A stretch of DNA of 64,000 nt from Bacillota bacterium (GTDB lineage: Bacteria > Bacillota > Clostridia > Christensenellales > UMGS416), in NCBI GenBank assembly GCA_023410875.1, contig JAEYPH010000014.1, positions 6,713-70,712 on the forward strand. The letters run 5' to 3'. Below, piece after piece: positions 41,204-49,071 of this stretch. A model generated the notes under the pieces. The model was not told where the DNA came from. It saw only the letters and a list, made by a program, of their open reading frames with translations, and searched no databases. Position 1 is the first letter of the stretch. Every line of letters begins with the position of its first letter. The position numbers were made by a program, and so were the translations under genes.

Positions 41204-41880
41204 TCTGTAATAAGTTTCGCCAGAAGTGCGTGGCCGCCCTCGTGGCAGCCGCGCACTTCTGCCAGCATGTCGCGGTAGAAGGCCTCGGCGGTGGCCCGGC
41301 GGGCCGTGGCCAGCTGCCGCCCGCGGTCGGTCAGCATGCCGTCATACACCTTGCACAGCTTGAAGCGGTATTCGTGGAACAGCGAGGGTTTCCGGGTGCC
41401 GCTGCCGTCTTCCACATGGCCGTGCTCATCCACCGTATACAACGGCTGGCCGTAGTGGCCCTTGTAGAGCAGCGTGCGGGCGATGCCCAGCGCGCCGGCG
41501 GCGTCCAGCTTGTCGGCGTCGAAGAGGATTTTGGCCTCGATGCTCACGGGTGGGTTGCCGCTGCGGTAGCGGTGGGTCGCGATGCAGCCGCGCACATGTT
41601 CGCAATCCGCTTCGCTCCAGCCGATGGAGAGCAGAAAGTCATAGGCCATCACGCTTCCGGCCTGGGCGTGGCACACATCATGGCGGCTGCCCTCCAGGTC
41701 CCGGGCCACGTCGTGCAGCAGGCACGCGGCGATCAGGATGTCCATGTTCACGCCCGGCTCGCAGGCCGCGATGTCCAGCGCGGCGTAGAGCACGCGGTCG
41801 ATGTGCTGGCGGTCATGGGCGCTGTCCTTGAGGTGCTGACGTAAAAAAGCTTCGATGCGTTCAAATGTCGCTCGGTTCAT
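41200..41880 (-). CDS. HD domain phosphohydrolase
   Basis: 226 residues. HD-domain metal ligands are visible as DSAHDRQHIDRVLYAALD (H), LIAACLLHDVARDLEG (HD) and the later helix ending ILFDADKLDAAGALG (D). The layout matches the YedJ-like group of HD hydrolases, which probably act on phosphorylated nucleotides or metabolites. The 3' end overlaps tadA by 3-4 bases: both stops are read from one TTAA. No operon partner is evident. Confidence 0.88.
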   Translation of the reverse strand: MNRATFERIEAFLRQHLKDSAHDRQHIDRVLYAALDIAACEPGVNMDILIAACLLHDVARDLEGSRHDVCHAQAGSVMAYDFLLSIGWSEADCEHVRGCIATHRYRSGNPPVSIEAKILFDADKLDAAGALGIARTLLYKGHYGQPLYTVDEHGHVEDGSGTRKPSLFHEYRFKLCKVYDGMLTDRGRQLATARRATAEAFYRDMLAEVRGCHEGGHALLAKLITD

Positions 41881-41906
41881 ACAATCTCCTTTAAAAATGG
41901 CCCGAT

Positions 41907-42824
41907 TTAGCCCCGTCTTAAATCCACGCCCTCAAATTCATAGATTTTTGTCGTCCGCATGTCCGTCAGGCGGGAGAACAGGCGCTCGCCGTATCGGCGC
42001 ATGATCTCCTCGGGGCGCAGGTTTGTGGAGATCAAAAAAGGTTTGCCCTGCTGGGCGCGCTCGTTGAATAGATTGGTCAGCGACGCGATGGTGACCTTGT
42101 TGAGCAGCGGCTCCACGCCCAGGTCGTCCAGCGCCAACAGGTCGCATTCAAACAGGCTGTCGGGGTCGGCCCGCTCGAACATCGCTTTGGCCATGATGTC
42201 GTTGACGCGGAAGGCCGTGGAGCGCACGACCCAAAAACCCCGCTCGATCAGGCGGCGGGCGATGCAATCCAGCATGTAGGTCTTGCCCACGCCGCTCATG
42301 CCGTAGAACAGCCGGTTGACCGCCTGGTTGTCGGGGAAGCGCTCGGCGTAATCGGCGCAGGCGTCGCGCAGGCGCTTCATGTAGCCGCGCACCGGCAGGC
42401 CGTTGCCGGCGCGGATGTTATCCGGGAAGATGGACAGATCAAACCGGTCGAAACTGGGTCCGTCCTCGGCGATGCCGGCGTCGCTGAACATGCGCCGGGC
42501 CACCTCGTTGCGCACGCACGCGCACAAGGTCCCGTCTGCATAGCCGGTGTCGGTGCAGCGGGGGCAATCGATGGGCACGGTGAAGTAATCCTCCGGCAAA
42601 CCCTGCTCACGCAGCCAGGTGGATACCAGGGCAGGCCGGCTGGCAAGCAGGCGGTGGTAGGCCTCGCGGTCGCGCAGCGCGGCGCGGGCCAGGGCGCTGT
42701 CCAGCTCGCGGATGGCCGGGCACTCCCGGCGCATCTGCGCCTCGCGCTCGGCTGCCTGGGCCTGTCGCAGCGAGCGGCGGCTTTTCCATTCTTCCAATAC
42801 GTTTTCGGTGTAGTTCTCGGGCAT
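41907..42824 (-). CDS. DnaC/DnaI-like helicase loader ATPase
   Basis: 305 residues from ATG 42824, with AGGAG just upstream; ATG 42851 lies inside an interspersed repeat. The N-terminal third is helical and charged, then a four-cysteine cluster CPRCTDTGY...CAC binds zinc. The AAA+ module has FYGMSGVGKTYMLDCIARRL (Walker A), LLALDDLGVEPL (Walker B) and LISTNLRPEEIMRRYGERLFSRL (sensor and arginine finger). It loads the replicative helicase. The neighbouring DnaD-domain gene upstream is its usual partner in Bacillota. Confidence 0.92.
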   Translation of the reverse strand: MPENYTENVLEEWKSRRSLRQAQAAEREAQMRRECPAIRELDSALARAALRDREAYHRLLASRPALVSTWLREQGLPEDYFTVPIDCPRCTDTGYADGTLCACVRNEVARRMFSDAGIAEDGPSFDRFDLSIFPDNIRAGNGLPVRGYMKRLRDACADYAERFPDNQAVNRLFYGMSGVGKTYMLDCIARRLIERGFWVVRSTAFRVNDIMAKAMFERADPDSLFECDLLALDDLGVEPLLNKVTIASLTNLFNERAQQGKPFLISTNLRPEEIMRRYGERLFSRLTDMRTTKIYEFEGVDLRRG

Positions 42825-42855
42825 GGGCTCCTCGATTTTCGGTCGATGCATCTCA

Positions 42856-42946
42856 GGGGATTCTTCGGTCGCGGTGCTCCCTCAGAATGACAGCCGGAGG
42901 GGCGAACCTCCCGTTTTGTCATTCTGAGCGAAGCGAAGAATCTCCC
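42856..42946. repeat. interspersed inverted repeat between dnaC- and dnaD-like genes
   Basis: The left arm GGGGATTCTTCGG...CTCAGAATGACA and the right arm TGTCATTCTGAGCGAAGCG...AATCTCCC are inverted copies of about 30-37 bp around a 25-bp centre. The motif TCATTCTGAGCGAAGCGAAG is a very widespread bacterial interspersed repeat. The element forms a long hairpin and could affect expression of the DnaC-like gene. Confidence 0.65.
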
Positions 42947-42985
42947 ATGGCTCTATTCTTTCGGTACGTGAGACGGTGCAAGTTG

Positions 42986-44464
42986 CTACAGGTCGTCCAC
43001 GTCGCTCTTCATGCGGCTGAAATCCTCTTGGGTATAGGTGCGCTGGCCGGCATAGTCCCGCTCGGCGAAGTCCGCCGGGCCGGTTTTTGTACCACCGGTC
43101 GTGGCCGCATCCAGCGCCTGGGCCTGCTGGCGTGTCTGCACGCCCTTCTCCCGCCAGTTCTGCAGCAGGCGGTTCATCATGGCCAGCGGACGCTCGGCCA
43201 CGGCGGAGCGCTCGGCGGCATAATCGATGACGTCGGCGTTGATGGACCATTCATGGGTGAAGCGCTCATAGGCCGAAAGCTCGCCGGCGGTGGGCGCGCG
43301 GCTGTGGCCCCACTGGGCCAGCCAGCGGCGCACGGCTCGGGCGGCGGCGCCGTCGCGCTCGCTGCGCAGCATCAGCGCGTCGTCGTCCACGGCGCCTTCC
43401 TGCAGCCATTTGTCCAGCCGGGCTTTGAGGTCTGCCAGTGTGCTGCGGCCTTCCAGCGACAGCATGCGCGCCGCCAGCTCCACACCCCATTGGGAGAAGC
43501 CCTGCGACGTGTAGTGCTCCAATATCCGCGCCAACTCCGCCGCCGTGGAGGAGGTCTCCCGCATGCCCAGCGCCCGGGCGATGGCGCGCTCGGCGTCGCG
43601 GGCGCGCTTGCGCAGCTCGAAGGCCGCACCGGCCTGCTCTGCGCTGTGGGCGCCGCGCTCATGCAGCGACGTAAGCACCGTGTCCAGGTATTTGAAGTTG
43701 GGATTGGCTACGCCGGTCATGTCGGCGCAGGCCACGCCGATGGCGTCCTCGGTGAAGCCCCAGCTGTCGGTCCACTTGCGCCACAGCGCCAGCTCGTCGG
43801 CGGTGGGCAGGCGCTTTAAGTTCCATCGGGTCAGGACGCGAGCGGCCCCGCTGTTGGCGGCGTCGGCGGCGCTCAGGTGCGCCTCCATGTCCTCCAGCGA
43901 CGTGATGCCCTTGCGGGACAGGTCCTGAGCCATGGCGTCGATGTATTTGAAGCTGACCTTGGGACCCTTGCGGTCGATGCAGTACTGTATCATCAGCACG
44001 ATGGCCTCGGGGTCGAAGCCCAGCGCCGTGTACCAGTCGTTGATGCGGCTGTATTCGGCGGTGACCAGCACCCGCGAGCCGGAAAACACGCTCTGCACGT
44101 GCTGCACGAGATCGGCGAACAGGCGCTCCCGCTCGGGCTCCTTGGCCTGGGTGCCGCACAGGAACTTGCGCTTGAGGTTAACGTACTCCACCTGCAGCGG
44201 CTGCTGGGACACGACGTTGACCAGGCCCAGCTGCTCCCAATAGGCGAAGGCGGCGCGCACGGCCTCATCGCTCTGGTGCAGCGCCTGGGCCAGGTCCTGG
44301 GCGCTCTGGTCCTGCCCGTCGCCCTGGTAGCACAGCATCAGCCCGTAGACATAGGCCTTCACGAACTCGCCCGGCGCGCTGGCCATGTAGTTCTCAATGA
44401 ACAGGTTTTCCAGCGGCGTCACGTCGAACTGAGACCCGCCTGGGGCAAAGCGGCTGATGGGCAT
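42986..44464 (-). CDS. DnaD domain replication initiation protein
   Basis: 492 residues. An N-terminal winged-helix region (VTPLENLFIENYMASAPGEFVKAYVYGLML) precedes several DnaD-type helical modules with the pattern xxLGFDPEAIVLMIQYCIDR...SFKYIDAMAQDL, WGFTEDAIGVACADMTG...FKYLDTVL and WSINADVIDYAAERS...LAMMNRLLQNW. Three such modules make it longer than Bacillus DnaD (about 230), as in many Clostridia. It remodels DnaA-bound origin DNA or forked DNA and hands over to the DnaC-like loader next door, 161 bases downstream. Confidence 0.9.
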   Translation of the reverse strand: MPISRFAPGGSQFDVTPLENLFIENYMASAPGEFVKAYVYGLMLCYQGDGQDQSAQDLAQALHQSDEAVRAAFAYWEQLGLVNVVSQQPLQVEYVNLKRKFLCGTQAKEPERERLFADLVQHVQSVFSGSRVLVTAEYSRINDWYTALGFDPEAIVLMIQYCIDRKGPKVSFKYIDAMAQDLSRKGITSLEDMEAHLSAADAANSGAARVLTRWNLKRLPTADELALWRKWTDSWGFTEDAIGVACADMTGVANPNFKYLDTVLTSLHERGAHSAEQAGAAFELRKRARDAERAIARALGMRETSSTAAELARILEHYTSQGFSQWGVELAARMLSLEGRSTLADLKARLDKWLQEGAVDDDALMLRSERDGAAARAVRRWLAQWGHSRAPTAGELSAYERFTHEWSINADVIDYAAERSAVAERPLAMMNRLLQNWREKGVQTRQQAQALDAATTGGTKTGPADFAERDYAGQRTYTQEDFSRMKSDVDDL

Positions 44465-44593
44465 CGTGTTCCTCGAATCGGATTGTTAGTATATAGATGA
44501 TAGCACACGGCACCGGGGTTTGCTACTGGTACCAGCACTGCACAGACATTCCCATAGATTTACATTGCCTGGGAAATGATATATACAAACAAG

Positions 44594-44620
44594 CACCCCG
44601 CCCGAAAAACGGACGGGGTG
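44594..44620 (-). terminator. terminator of the exported coiled-coil/lipoprotein genes
   Basis: CACCCCGTCCG and CGGGCGGGGTG form a stem around TTTTT on the minus strand, followed by CTTGTTTGTAT. It lies 35 bases after the coiled-coil gene. The sequence GAGTATGGAAGGGAT is present twice just beside it. Confidence 0.75.
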
Positions 44621-44655
44621 AGTATGGAAGGGATGAGTATGGAAGGGATGAAGGG

Positions 44656-45222
44656 TCACTTCACCAGCGCCACCATCTCCTTGAGCAGCGCGTTGATCTG
44701 CATCAGCTTGTCCTTGCGGTCGGCCCGTATGGCGTAGATGCCGTCATAGAGGCTGTTGAGCTTCTCCAGGTCCTTGGCCTTCACGGCGGCCTTGATGTCG
44801 TCTTTCTGGTCCTTGACGGCCCCCTTGGTGGTCTTGATGTCCGCGGCCAGCGCTTTGATGGCGGCGCTCTTGGCCTTCAGTGCGTCCAGCGTCTGCTGGG
44901 GCAGTGCGGCGCCGCTGTCCTGCACGGCCTTCATGGCGGCCTTAAGCGCGGCGCGCAAGCTGTTATTCTCCTGTTTCAAGGAGAGATTGGCCTGCCGGTT
45001 GTTCAGCAACTGGATGCGCTTTTCCAGCAGCGCGGCCCGCAGGGTGGCGTTGGCCGTGTGCTTCTCGGCCAGATCTTTCTTCTTTTCTTCGATCTGCTGG
45101 CGCTTCTCTTCGATCTTCTTCTGCCGGTCGGTCGGTTGGGTGTTGGCAGGTTTGGCCAGCGCCACTGTGGCCATGGAGCCGGCGATCAGCGCGGCCATCA
45201 GCAGGGTTGCGAGTTTCTTCAT
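44656..45222 (-). CDS. exported coiled-coil protein
   Basis: 188 residues from ATG 45222, with AAAGGTG upstream. A signal peptide (KKLATLLMAALIAGSMATVALA) is followed by an almost fully helical, highly charged body with strong coiled-coil character (RQKKIEEKRQQIEEKKKDLA) and no cysteine. It is 19 bases after a lipoprotein gene that diverges from an OmpR-type two-component system. It may be an envelope-stress or sensor accessory protein, in the manner of small Spy-like chaperones. That comparison is functional guesswork; no family is recognised. Confidence 0.72.
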   Translation of the reverse strand: MKKLATLLMAALIAGSMATVALAKPANTQPTDRQKKIEEKRQQIEEKKKDLAEKHTANATLRAALLEKRIQLLNNRQANLSLKQENNSLRAALKAAMKAVQDSGAALPQQTLDALKAKSAAIKALAADIKTTKGAVKDQKDDIKAAVKAKDLEKLNSLYDGIYAIRADRKDKLMQINALLKEMVALVK

Positions 45223-45241
45223 GAGGTCCACACCTTTCTGT

Positions 45242-45577
45242 TTAGTCGATATCGGGGATGATCAGGTCGCCTTCGGACACGTCGTCCAGGCCGTCCAGCG
45301 TATTGTCCAGATCGTCCAGAATGTCGTTCAGTTCGTCAAGCTGCGCGCTGCCATCGGCCTGAACGGCAGGGGTGGGCGTTGCTGTGGGGGTGGCCGTTGT
45401 TGCGGTTTTGGTTGTGGCGGCGGGTTGGGTCACGGGTGCATTGGTAACTGGAGCCGTCGTCGTTATGGCGGCGCTGGTCGGCACGGCGCTTGGCCGGTCA
45501 ACGGCTTCGGGGGCGCGGCACCCGGCCAGCGCCGCAACCAACGCCGCCGCGGCCAGCACGGGCAAGGCTGCTTTCAA
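45242..45577 (-). CDS. small lipoprotein with acidic C-terminus
   Basis: 111 residues from TTG 45577. The start is fixed by a perfect ribosome site GGAGGTGATC 5 bases upstream, and by the lipoprotein signal that then begins the protein, ending in the lipobox ALAGC. A long Thr/Ala/Pro linker follows, and the tail is acidic and helical (LDELNDILDDLDNTLDGLDD). It sits before the coiled-coil gene and opposite the response regulator, so the tail may interact with the basic coiled-coil protein or the kinase. No family is recognised. Confidence 0.7.
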   Translation of the reverse strand: MKAALPVLAAAALVAALAGCRAPEAVDRPSAVPTSAAITTTAPVTNAPVTQPAATTKTATTATPTATPTPAVQADGSAQLDELNDILDDLDNTLDGLDDVSEGDLIIPDID

Positions 45578-45598
45578 GGGATCACCTCCGATGGCATG

Positions 45599-45628
45599 AG
45601 TATAGCGGAGGCTGCTCGCGCAAAACAA
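45599..45628 (-). promoter_or_regulatory. promoter of the lipoprotein/coiled-coil genes
   Basis: TTGTTT and TATACT on the minus strand are 18 bp apart, 22 bases before the TTG start. The -35 lies within the 11-bp repeat array, so a bound regulator could overlap it. Confidence 0.5.
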
Positions 45629-45662
45629 CGGCGCAACTGTGGCAAAACTGCGGCAAGTGTGG
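45619..45662. promoter_or_regulatory. four 11-bp direct repeats between divergent promoters (response-regulator operator)
   Basis: CGCAAAACAAC, GGCGCAACTGT, GGCAAAACTGC and GGCAAGTGTGG follow one another with an exact 11-bp period. OmpR-type regulators bind tandem half-sites of this spacing. The array ends about 30 bp before the response-regulator -10 and overlaps the -35 of the lipoprotein promoter, so one protein could control both directions. Confidence 0.6.
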
Positions 45663-45690
45663 CCGTTCTGCGCGGAGATTGCGGGCAAAA

Positions 45691-45699
45691 TGATATAAT
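45691..45699 (+). promoter_or_regulatory. extended -10 promoter of the OmpR-type two-component operon
   Basis: TGATATAAT is a full extended -10, 29 bases before the response-regulator ATG. There is no good -35, which fits activator dependence on the repeat array at 45619-45662. Confidence 0.65.
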
Positions 45700-45727
45700 G
45701 GGTGCAACAAAACGTGAAGGGTATCCA

Positions 45728-46417
45728 ATGGAAAAGACGATCTACATCGCCGACGATGAGCCCAACATCCGCGCGCTGATCAAGACATTTCTGCAGAGCG
45801 AGGGCTTTGCCGTGCGCGACTTTGCCGATGGCGACGCGCTGTGGCAGGCATTCCAGACCCAGCCGGCGGACATGGTGATACTGGACATCACGATGGCAGG
45901 TACCGACGGCCTCACGCTGTGCGCCCGCATCCGCGAGGCCAGCGCCGTGCCCATCATCATCGTCAGCGCCCGCGACAGCGAGCTGGATCGCATTACCGGC
46001 ATCACGCTGGGCTCCGACGATTATCTGACCAAGCCTTTTTCGCCAATGGAACTCGTGGCGCGGGCCAAGGCGCTGTTCCGCCGGGCGGGCATGGCTGCCC
46101 AGGCTGCCGACACGCCGCTGACCGCAGGAGACCTGACACTGCGCCCCAACACCCGCGAGGCCACCTTACGCGGCGCGCCGTTGGAGCTGACGCCCACCGA
46201 GTTCGCGCTGACGGCCTATTTGATCGCCCACAAGGACCGCGCCGTCAGCCGCGAGGAGCTGCTCAAGAACGTGTGGCAGTTCGATTTTGACGCCGACACC
46301 CGTGCCGCCGACGATGTCGTCAAGCGCCTGCGCAAGAAGCTGGCCGGCAGTTCGGTGCGCATCACGTCGGTGTGGGGGTTCGGCTTCCGCATGGAGGTGG
46401 ACCATGCAGACCATTAA
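45728..46417 (+). CDS. OmpR family response regulator
   Basis: 229 residues; AAGGGT precedes the ATG. The receiver domain starts IYIADDEPNIRALIKTFL, has its phosphoacceptor Asp in MVILDITMAGTDG and its Lys in YLTKPFSPMELVARAK. The winged-helix domain has LELTPTEFALTAYLIAHKD and RAADDVVKRLRKKLAG, as in OmpR/PhoB. It overlaps the kinase gene by 14 bases. The probable operator is the 11-bp repeat array upstream. Targets likely include its own operon and the divergent exported proteins. Confidence 0.94.
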   Translation: MEKTIYIADDEPNIRALIKTFLQSEGFAVRDFADGDALWQAFQTQPADMVILDITMAGTDGLTLCARIREASAVPIIIVSARDSELDRITGITLGSDDYLTKPFSPMELVARAKALFRRAGMAAQAADTPLTAGDLTLRPNTREATLRGAPLELTPTEFALTAYLIAHKDRAVSREELLKNVWQFDFDADTRAADDVVKRLRKKLAGSSVRITSVWGFGFRMEVDHADH

Positions 46418-47804
46418 GAGGACCATATTGCTGCCGCTGCTTTTGCTGATCGTCGGCATACCGGTGGTCACGATGCTGCTGTTCAACGGCGCGCTGCGCG
46501 TGTATGTGCGCAACACCGCCCGCGCCGAGCTGCAGAACGCCGCCCAGACCATGGGCCCGCTGCTCAAAAAAGAGCTGGCAGCCGACCTGGCCGTGGGCAA
46601 TGCCGACACCTTGCGTCGGGCAGTGGCGGGCTTGCGCTCGGTGCTCAAGACCAGCGCGCTTTCGCTGCACACGGAGCTGCTGGTCGTGGGGCCCAAGGGC
46701 GCGCTGCTCTACCCGCGAAATGACGACGACAGCGAACTGAGTGCCCAGGAGCGCCAGCGCTTCGCCGAGATGGCCGCCGGACTGGAGCAGGGCGAGATAC
46801 AGGCCGTGCGCGTGGGCCGCGCGCGGTTTCTGGTGCTGCGCGAGGCCGTTGGCAACGCGCAGCTGCGCCGGCAGGTGGCGCTGCTGTATGTGGCGCCGTT
46901 GAGCGGCGCCAACGCGCTGATCGCCGTGGTCAACCTGCTGCTGGGTGTGATACTGGCCGTGGGCGTGGCGGTGGGCGTGGCCGTTACACTGGCGCTGGCC
47001 CGGCGCATCGAGCGGCCGCTTAAGGAGCTGCACGATGTGACCGGCCGCATCGGCGCGGGCGATTTCGCCCAGACCCGCCGGCGCACCGGCATTCTGGAGC
47101 TGCGCCAACTGCAGACCAGCGTCAGCGACATGTCCGCTCGCCTGGCCGCCTATGACAGCGCCCAGAAAGTTTTTTTACAGAACGCCTCCCACGAGCTGCG
47201 CACGCCGCTCATGAGCATACAGGGCTATTCTGAGGGCATCCAGAAGGGCGTGCTGCCCGACGTGTGCGCGGCGGCCGGGGTCATCAACGCCGAGAGCCGC
47301 CGGCTCAACGCGTTGGTGGACGAGCTGTTGACGCTGTCCCGGCTGGAGACGGCTTCCTACGAGCGCCACATGGAGCCCGTGGACCTGTGTGAGGCGCTGC
47401 AGGACCTGCAGCAGCGCCTGCAGGGCGCGGCCATGAAGGAGGGCAAGCGCGTGGAACTGGAGCTGCCGGCTGCGCCGCTGGTCGTGGGGGCCGATGAGGG
47501 CCTGCTCTCCCAAGCCGTGGGCAATCTGATTGCCAACGGCATCCGTTATGCCCGGCAGGCGGTGCGCCTGCGCCTGCGGGCCGAGGGCGGCCGGGCGGTG
47601 CTGGACATCGCCGACGACGGCGAGGGCATCGAACCCGAGGCGCTGCCGCACCTGTTTGAGCGCTTCTACAAGGGCAAGAAGGGCAACTTCGGCCTGGGCC
47701 TGGCCATCGCCAAGTCCGCCGTGGAGCTCATGGGCGGTCAGGTGTCGGCGCGCAATGCCGATGGGGGAGGGGCTGTGTTCACGGTGTCGCTGCCGCTGGC
47801 GTAA
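46404..47804 (+). CDS. sensor histidine kinase (HisKA type)
   Basis: 466 residues from ATG 46404, with GGAGG 6 bases upstream inside the regulator gene. Two membrane helices (about 8-28 and 170-200) enclose an extracellular sensor of about 140 residues. HAMP follows, then the H box QNASHELRTPLMSIQGYSEG, with N box VGNLIANGIRYA, G1 DIADDGEGIEP and G2 GNFGLGLAIAKS. It should phosphorylate the coupled OmpR-type regulator. The signal is unknown; the exported coiled-coil protein and lipoprotein beside it are candidate inputs. Confidence 0.94.
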   Translation: MQTIKRTILLPLLLLIVGIPVVTMLLFNGALRVYVRNTARAELQNAAQTMGPLLKKELAADLAVGNADTLRRAVAGLRSVLKTSALSLHTELLVVGPKGALLYPRNDDDSELSAQERQRFAEMAAGLEQGEIQAVRVGRARFLVLREAVGNAQLRRQVALLYVAPLSGANALIAVVNLLLGVILAVGVAVGVAVTLALARRIERPLKELHDVTGRIGAGDFAQTRRRTGILELRQLQTSVSDMSARLAAYDSAQKVFLQNASHELRTPLMSIQGYSEGIQKGVLPDVCAAAGVINAESRRLNALVDELLTLSRLETASYERHMEPVDLCEALQDLQQRLQGAAMKEGKRVELELPAAPLVVGADEGLLSQAVGNLIANGIRYARQAVRLRLRAEGGRAVLDIADDGEGIEPEALPHLFERFYKGKKGNFGLGLAIAKSAVELMGGQVSARNADGGGAVFTVSLPLA

Positions 47805-47843
47805 CACGGTGCGTGCTTTTGACTGTTATGGCCCAGCCGCATT

Positions 47844-47852
47844 TGGTATACT
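47844..47852 (+). promoter_or_regulatory. extended -10 before murG
   Basis: TGG TATACT is an extended -10 ending 34 bases before the GTG start. A TTGACT lies 22 bp upstream, too far for a normal -35. Confidence 0.45.
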
Positions 47853-47886
47853 ATGGAGTAGATTCTGTGATATCGGGGACATCGAC

Positions 47887-48963
47887 GTGAACAAGACCAT
47901 CGTGCTGACCGGCGGCGGCACCGCCGGCCACATCACGCCCAACTTGGCGCTGATCCCGCTGCTGCGGCAGCGCGGCTATGAAGTGCATTACATCGGCGAC
48001 CGCAACGGCATGGAGCGCCGCCTGACCGAGGATACCGGCGTTACATTCCACGGCATTTCCTCGGGCAAGCTGCGCCGCTATCTGGATCTTAAGAACCTGA
48101 CCGACCCCTTCCGCGTGGCCGCCGGCGTGGCGCAGTCCTTCTCTCTGCTGCGGCGCTTAAAGCCCGCGGCCATCTTCAGCAAGGGGGGCTTTGTGTCGGT
48201 GCCGGTGGCCTTTGCGGCGCGCCTGGCCCATGTGCCGCTGGTGCTGCACGAGAGCGACTTGACGCCGGGGCTGGCCAACCGGCTGGCGCTGGGCTCGGCC
48301 CTGCGGGTGTGTACGACGTTCCCCGAGACCGCGGCCCACTTGGGCGCCAAGGCCCGCCACACGGGCACGCCCATCCGCGCGGCGCTCTATGAGGGCCACG
48401 CCGAGCAGGGGCTGCGGCTGTGTGGCTGGCAGCGGGAGGGTCTGCCGGTGCTCATGAGCATGGGAGGCAGCCAGGGCGCCGGCGCCATCAACGCCGCGCT
48501 GCGCGCGGCGCTGCCCAAGCTGCTCAAGAGATTCCGCGTGGTGCACCTGTGCGGCAAAGGCAACGTGGACGAGGGCCTGAAAGCGACGCCGGGCTATGCC
48601 CAGTTCGAGTATGTGGGCGCGGAACTGCCGGACCTGCTGGCAGCCACGGCCATGGTCGTGAGCCGCGCCGGGGCCAACTCCATCTTCGAGTTTCTGGCGC
48701 TGCGCAAGCCCATGCTGCTGATCCCGCTGCCGCTGGCCAGCAGCCGCGGCGACCAAATCGACAACGCCAAGAGCTTTGCGGGTCAGGGCTTCGCCCGGGT
48801 GCTGCCCCAGGAGACCATGACCGCCGACAGCCTGTACGACGCCATACTGGACACCTGGGCCAAGGCCCCCGCCATGCGGGCCGCCATGGAAGCCCAGGGC
48901 GCGCCCGATGGCACCATGGCCGTGCTGGAGGAGATTGAAAAAGCTGCTTCCGCCCGGAAATAG
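47887..48963 (+). CDS. murG: UDP-GlcNAc:lipid I N-acetylglucosaminyltransferase
   Basis: 358 residues from GTG 47887. The start is placed by the family N-terminus NKTIVLTGGGTAGHITPNLAL; the ribosome site is weak. Further MurG landmarks are IFSKGGFVSVPVAFAARL, HESDLTPGLANRLA and the donor-binding SRAGANSIFEFLALRKPMLL followed by RGDQIDNAKSF. It adds GlcNAc to lipid I at the inner face of the membrane, making lipid II for peptidoglycan. It stands apart from any division/cell-wall cluster and is followed by a terminator. A second copy elsewhere cannot be excluded. Confidence 0.93.
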   Translation: MNKTIVLTGGGTAGHITPNLALIPLLRQRGYEVHYIGDRNGMERRLTEDTGVTFHGISSGKLRRYLDLKNLTDPFRVAAGVAQSFSLLRRLKPAAIFSKGGFVSVPVAFAARLAHVPLVLHESDLTPGLANRLALGSALRVCTTFPETAAHLGAKARHTGTPIRAALYEGHAEQGLRLCGWQREGLPVLMSMGGSQGAGAINAALRAALPKLLKRFRVVHLCGKGNVDEGLKATPGYAQFEYVGAELPDLLAATAMVVSRAGANSIFEFLALRKPMLLIPLPLASSRGDQIDNAKSFAGQGFARVLPQETMTADSLYDAILDTWAKAPAMRAAMEAQGAPDGTMAVLEEIEKAASARK

Positions 48964-48974
48964 CCGCTGGCAGG

Positions 48975-49008
48975 AATCGCTGCCCGGACCCGTGCCCGGG
49001 CGGCGATT
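48975..49008 (+). terminator. terminator of murG
   Basis: AATCGCTGCCCGG and CCCGGGCGGCGATT pair around ACCCGTG, then GTTTACGACTTTTT follows. It lies 12 bases after the stop. Confidence 0.7.
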
Positions 49009-49071
49009 GTTTACGACTTTTTGACAACCCGGTGGTTGCAATTGCTTAACGTTCTGTTAACATAGGCAGGT

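Noticed and set aside
44625..44655. Direct repeat GAGTATGGAAGGGAT as a regulatory site
   Set aside because: Only two copies next to a terminator with no promoter; likely a small slippage duplication.
45619..45662. CRISPR-like short repeats
   Set aside because: The 11-bp units are contiguous without spacers and sit between two promoters, which fits a regulator operator.
47819..47852. TTGACT plus TATACT as a standard promoter for murG
   Set aside because: The spacer is 22 bp, too long; only the extended -10 is retained as a weak call.
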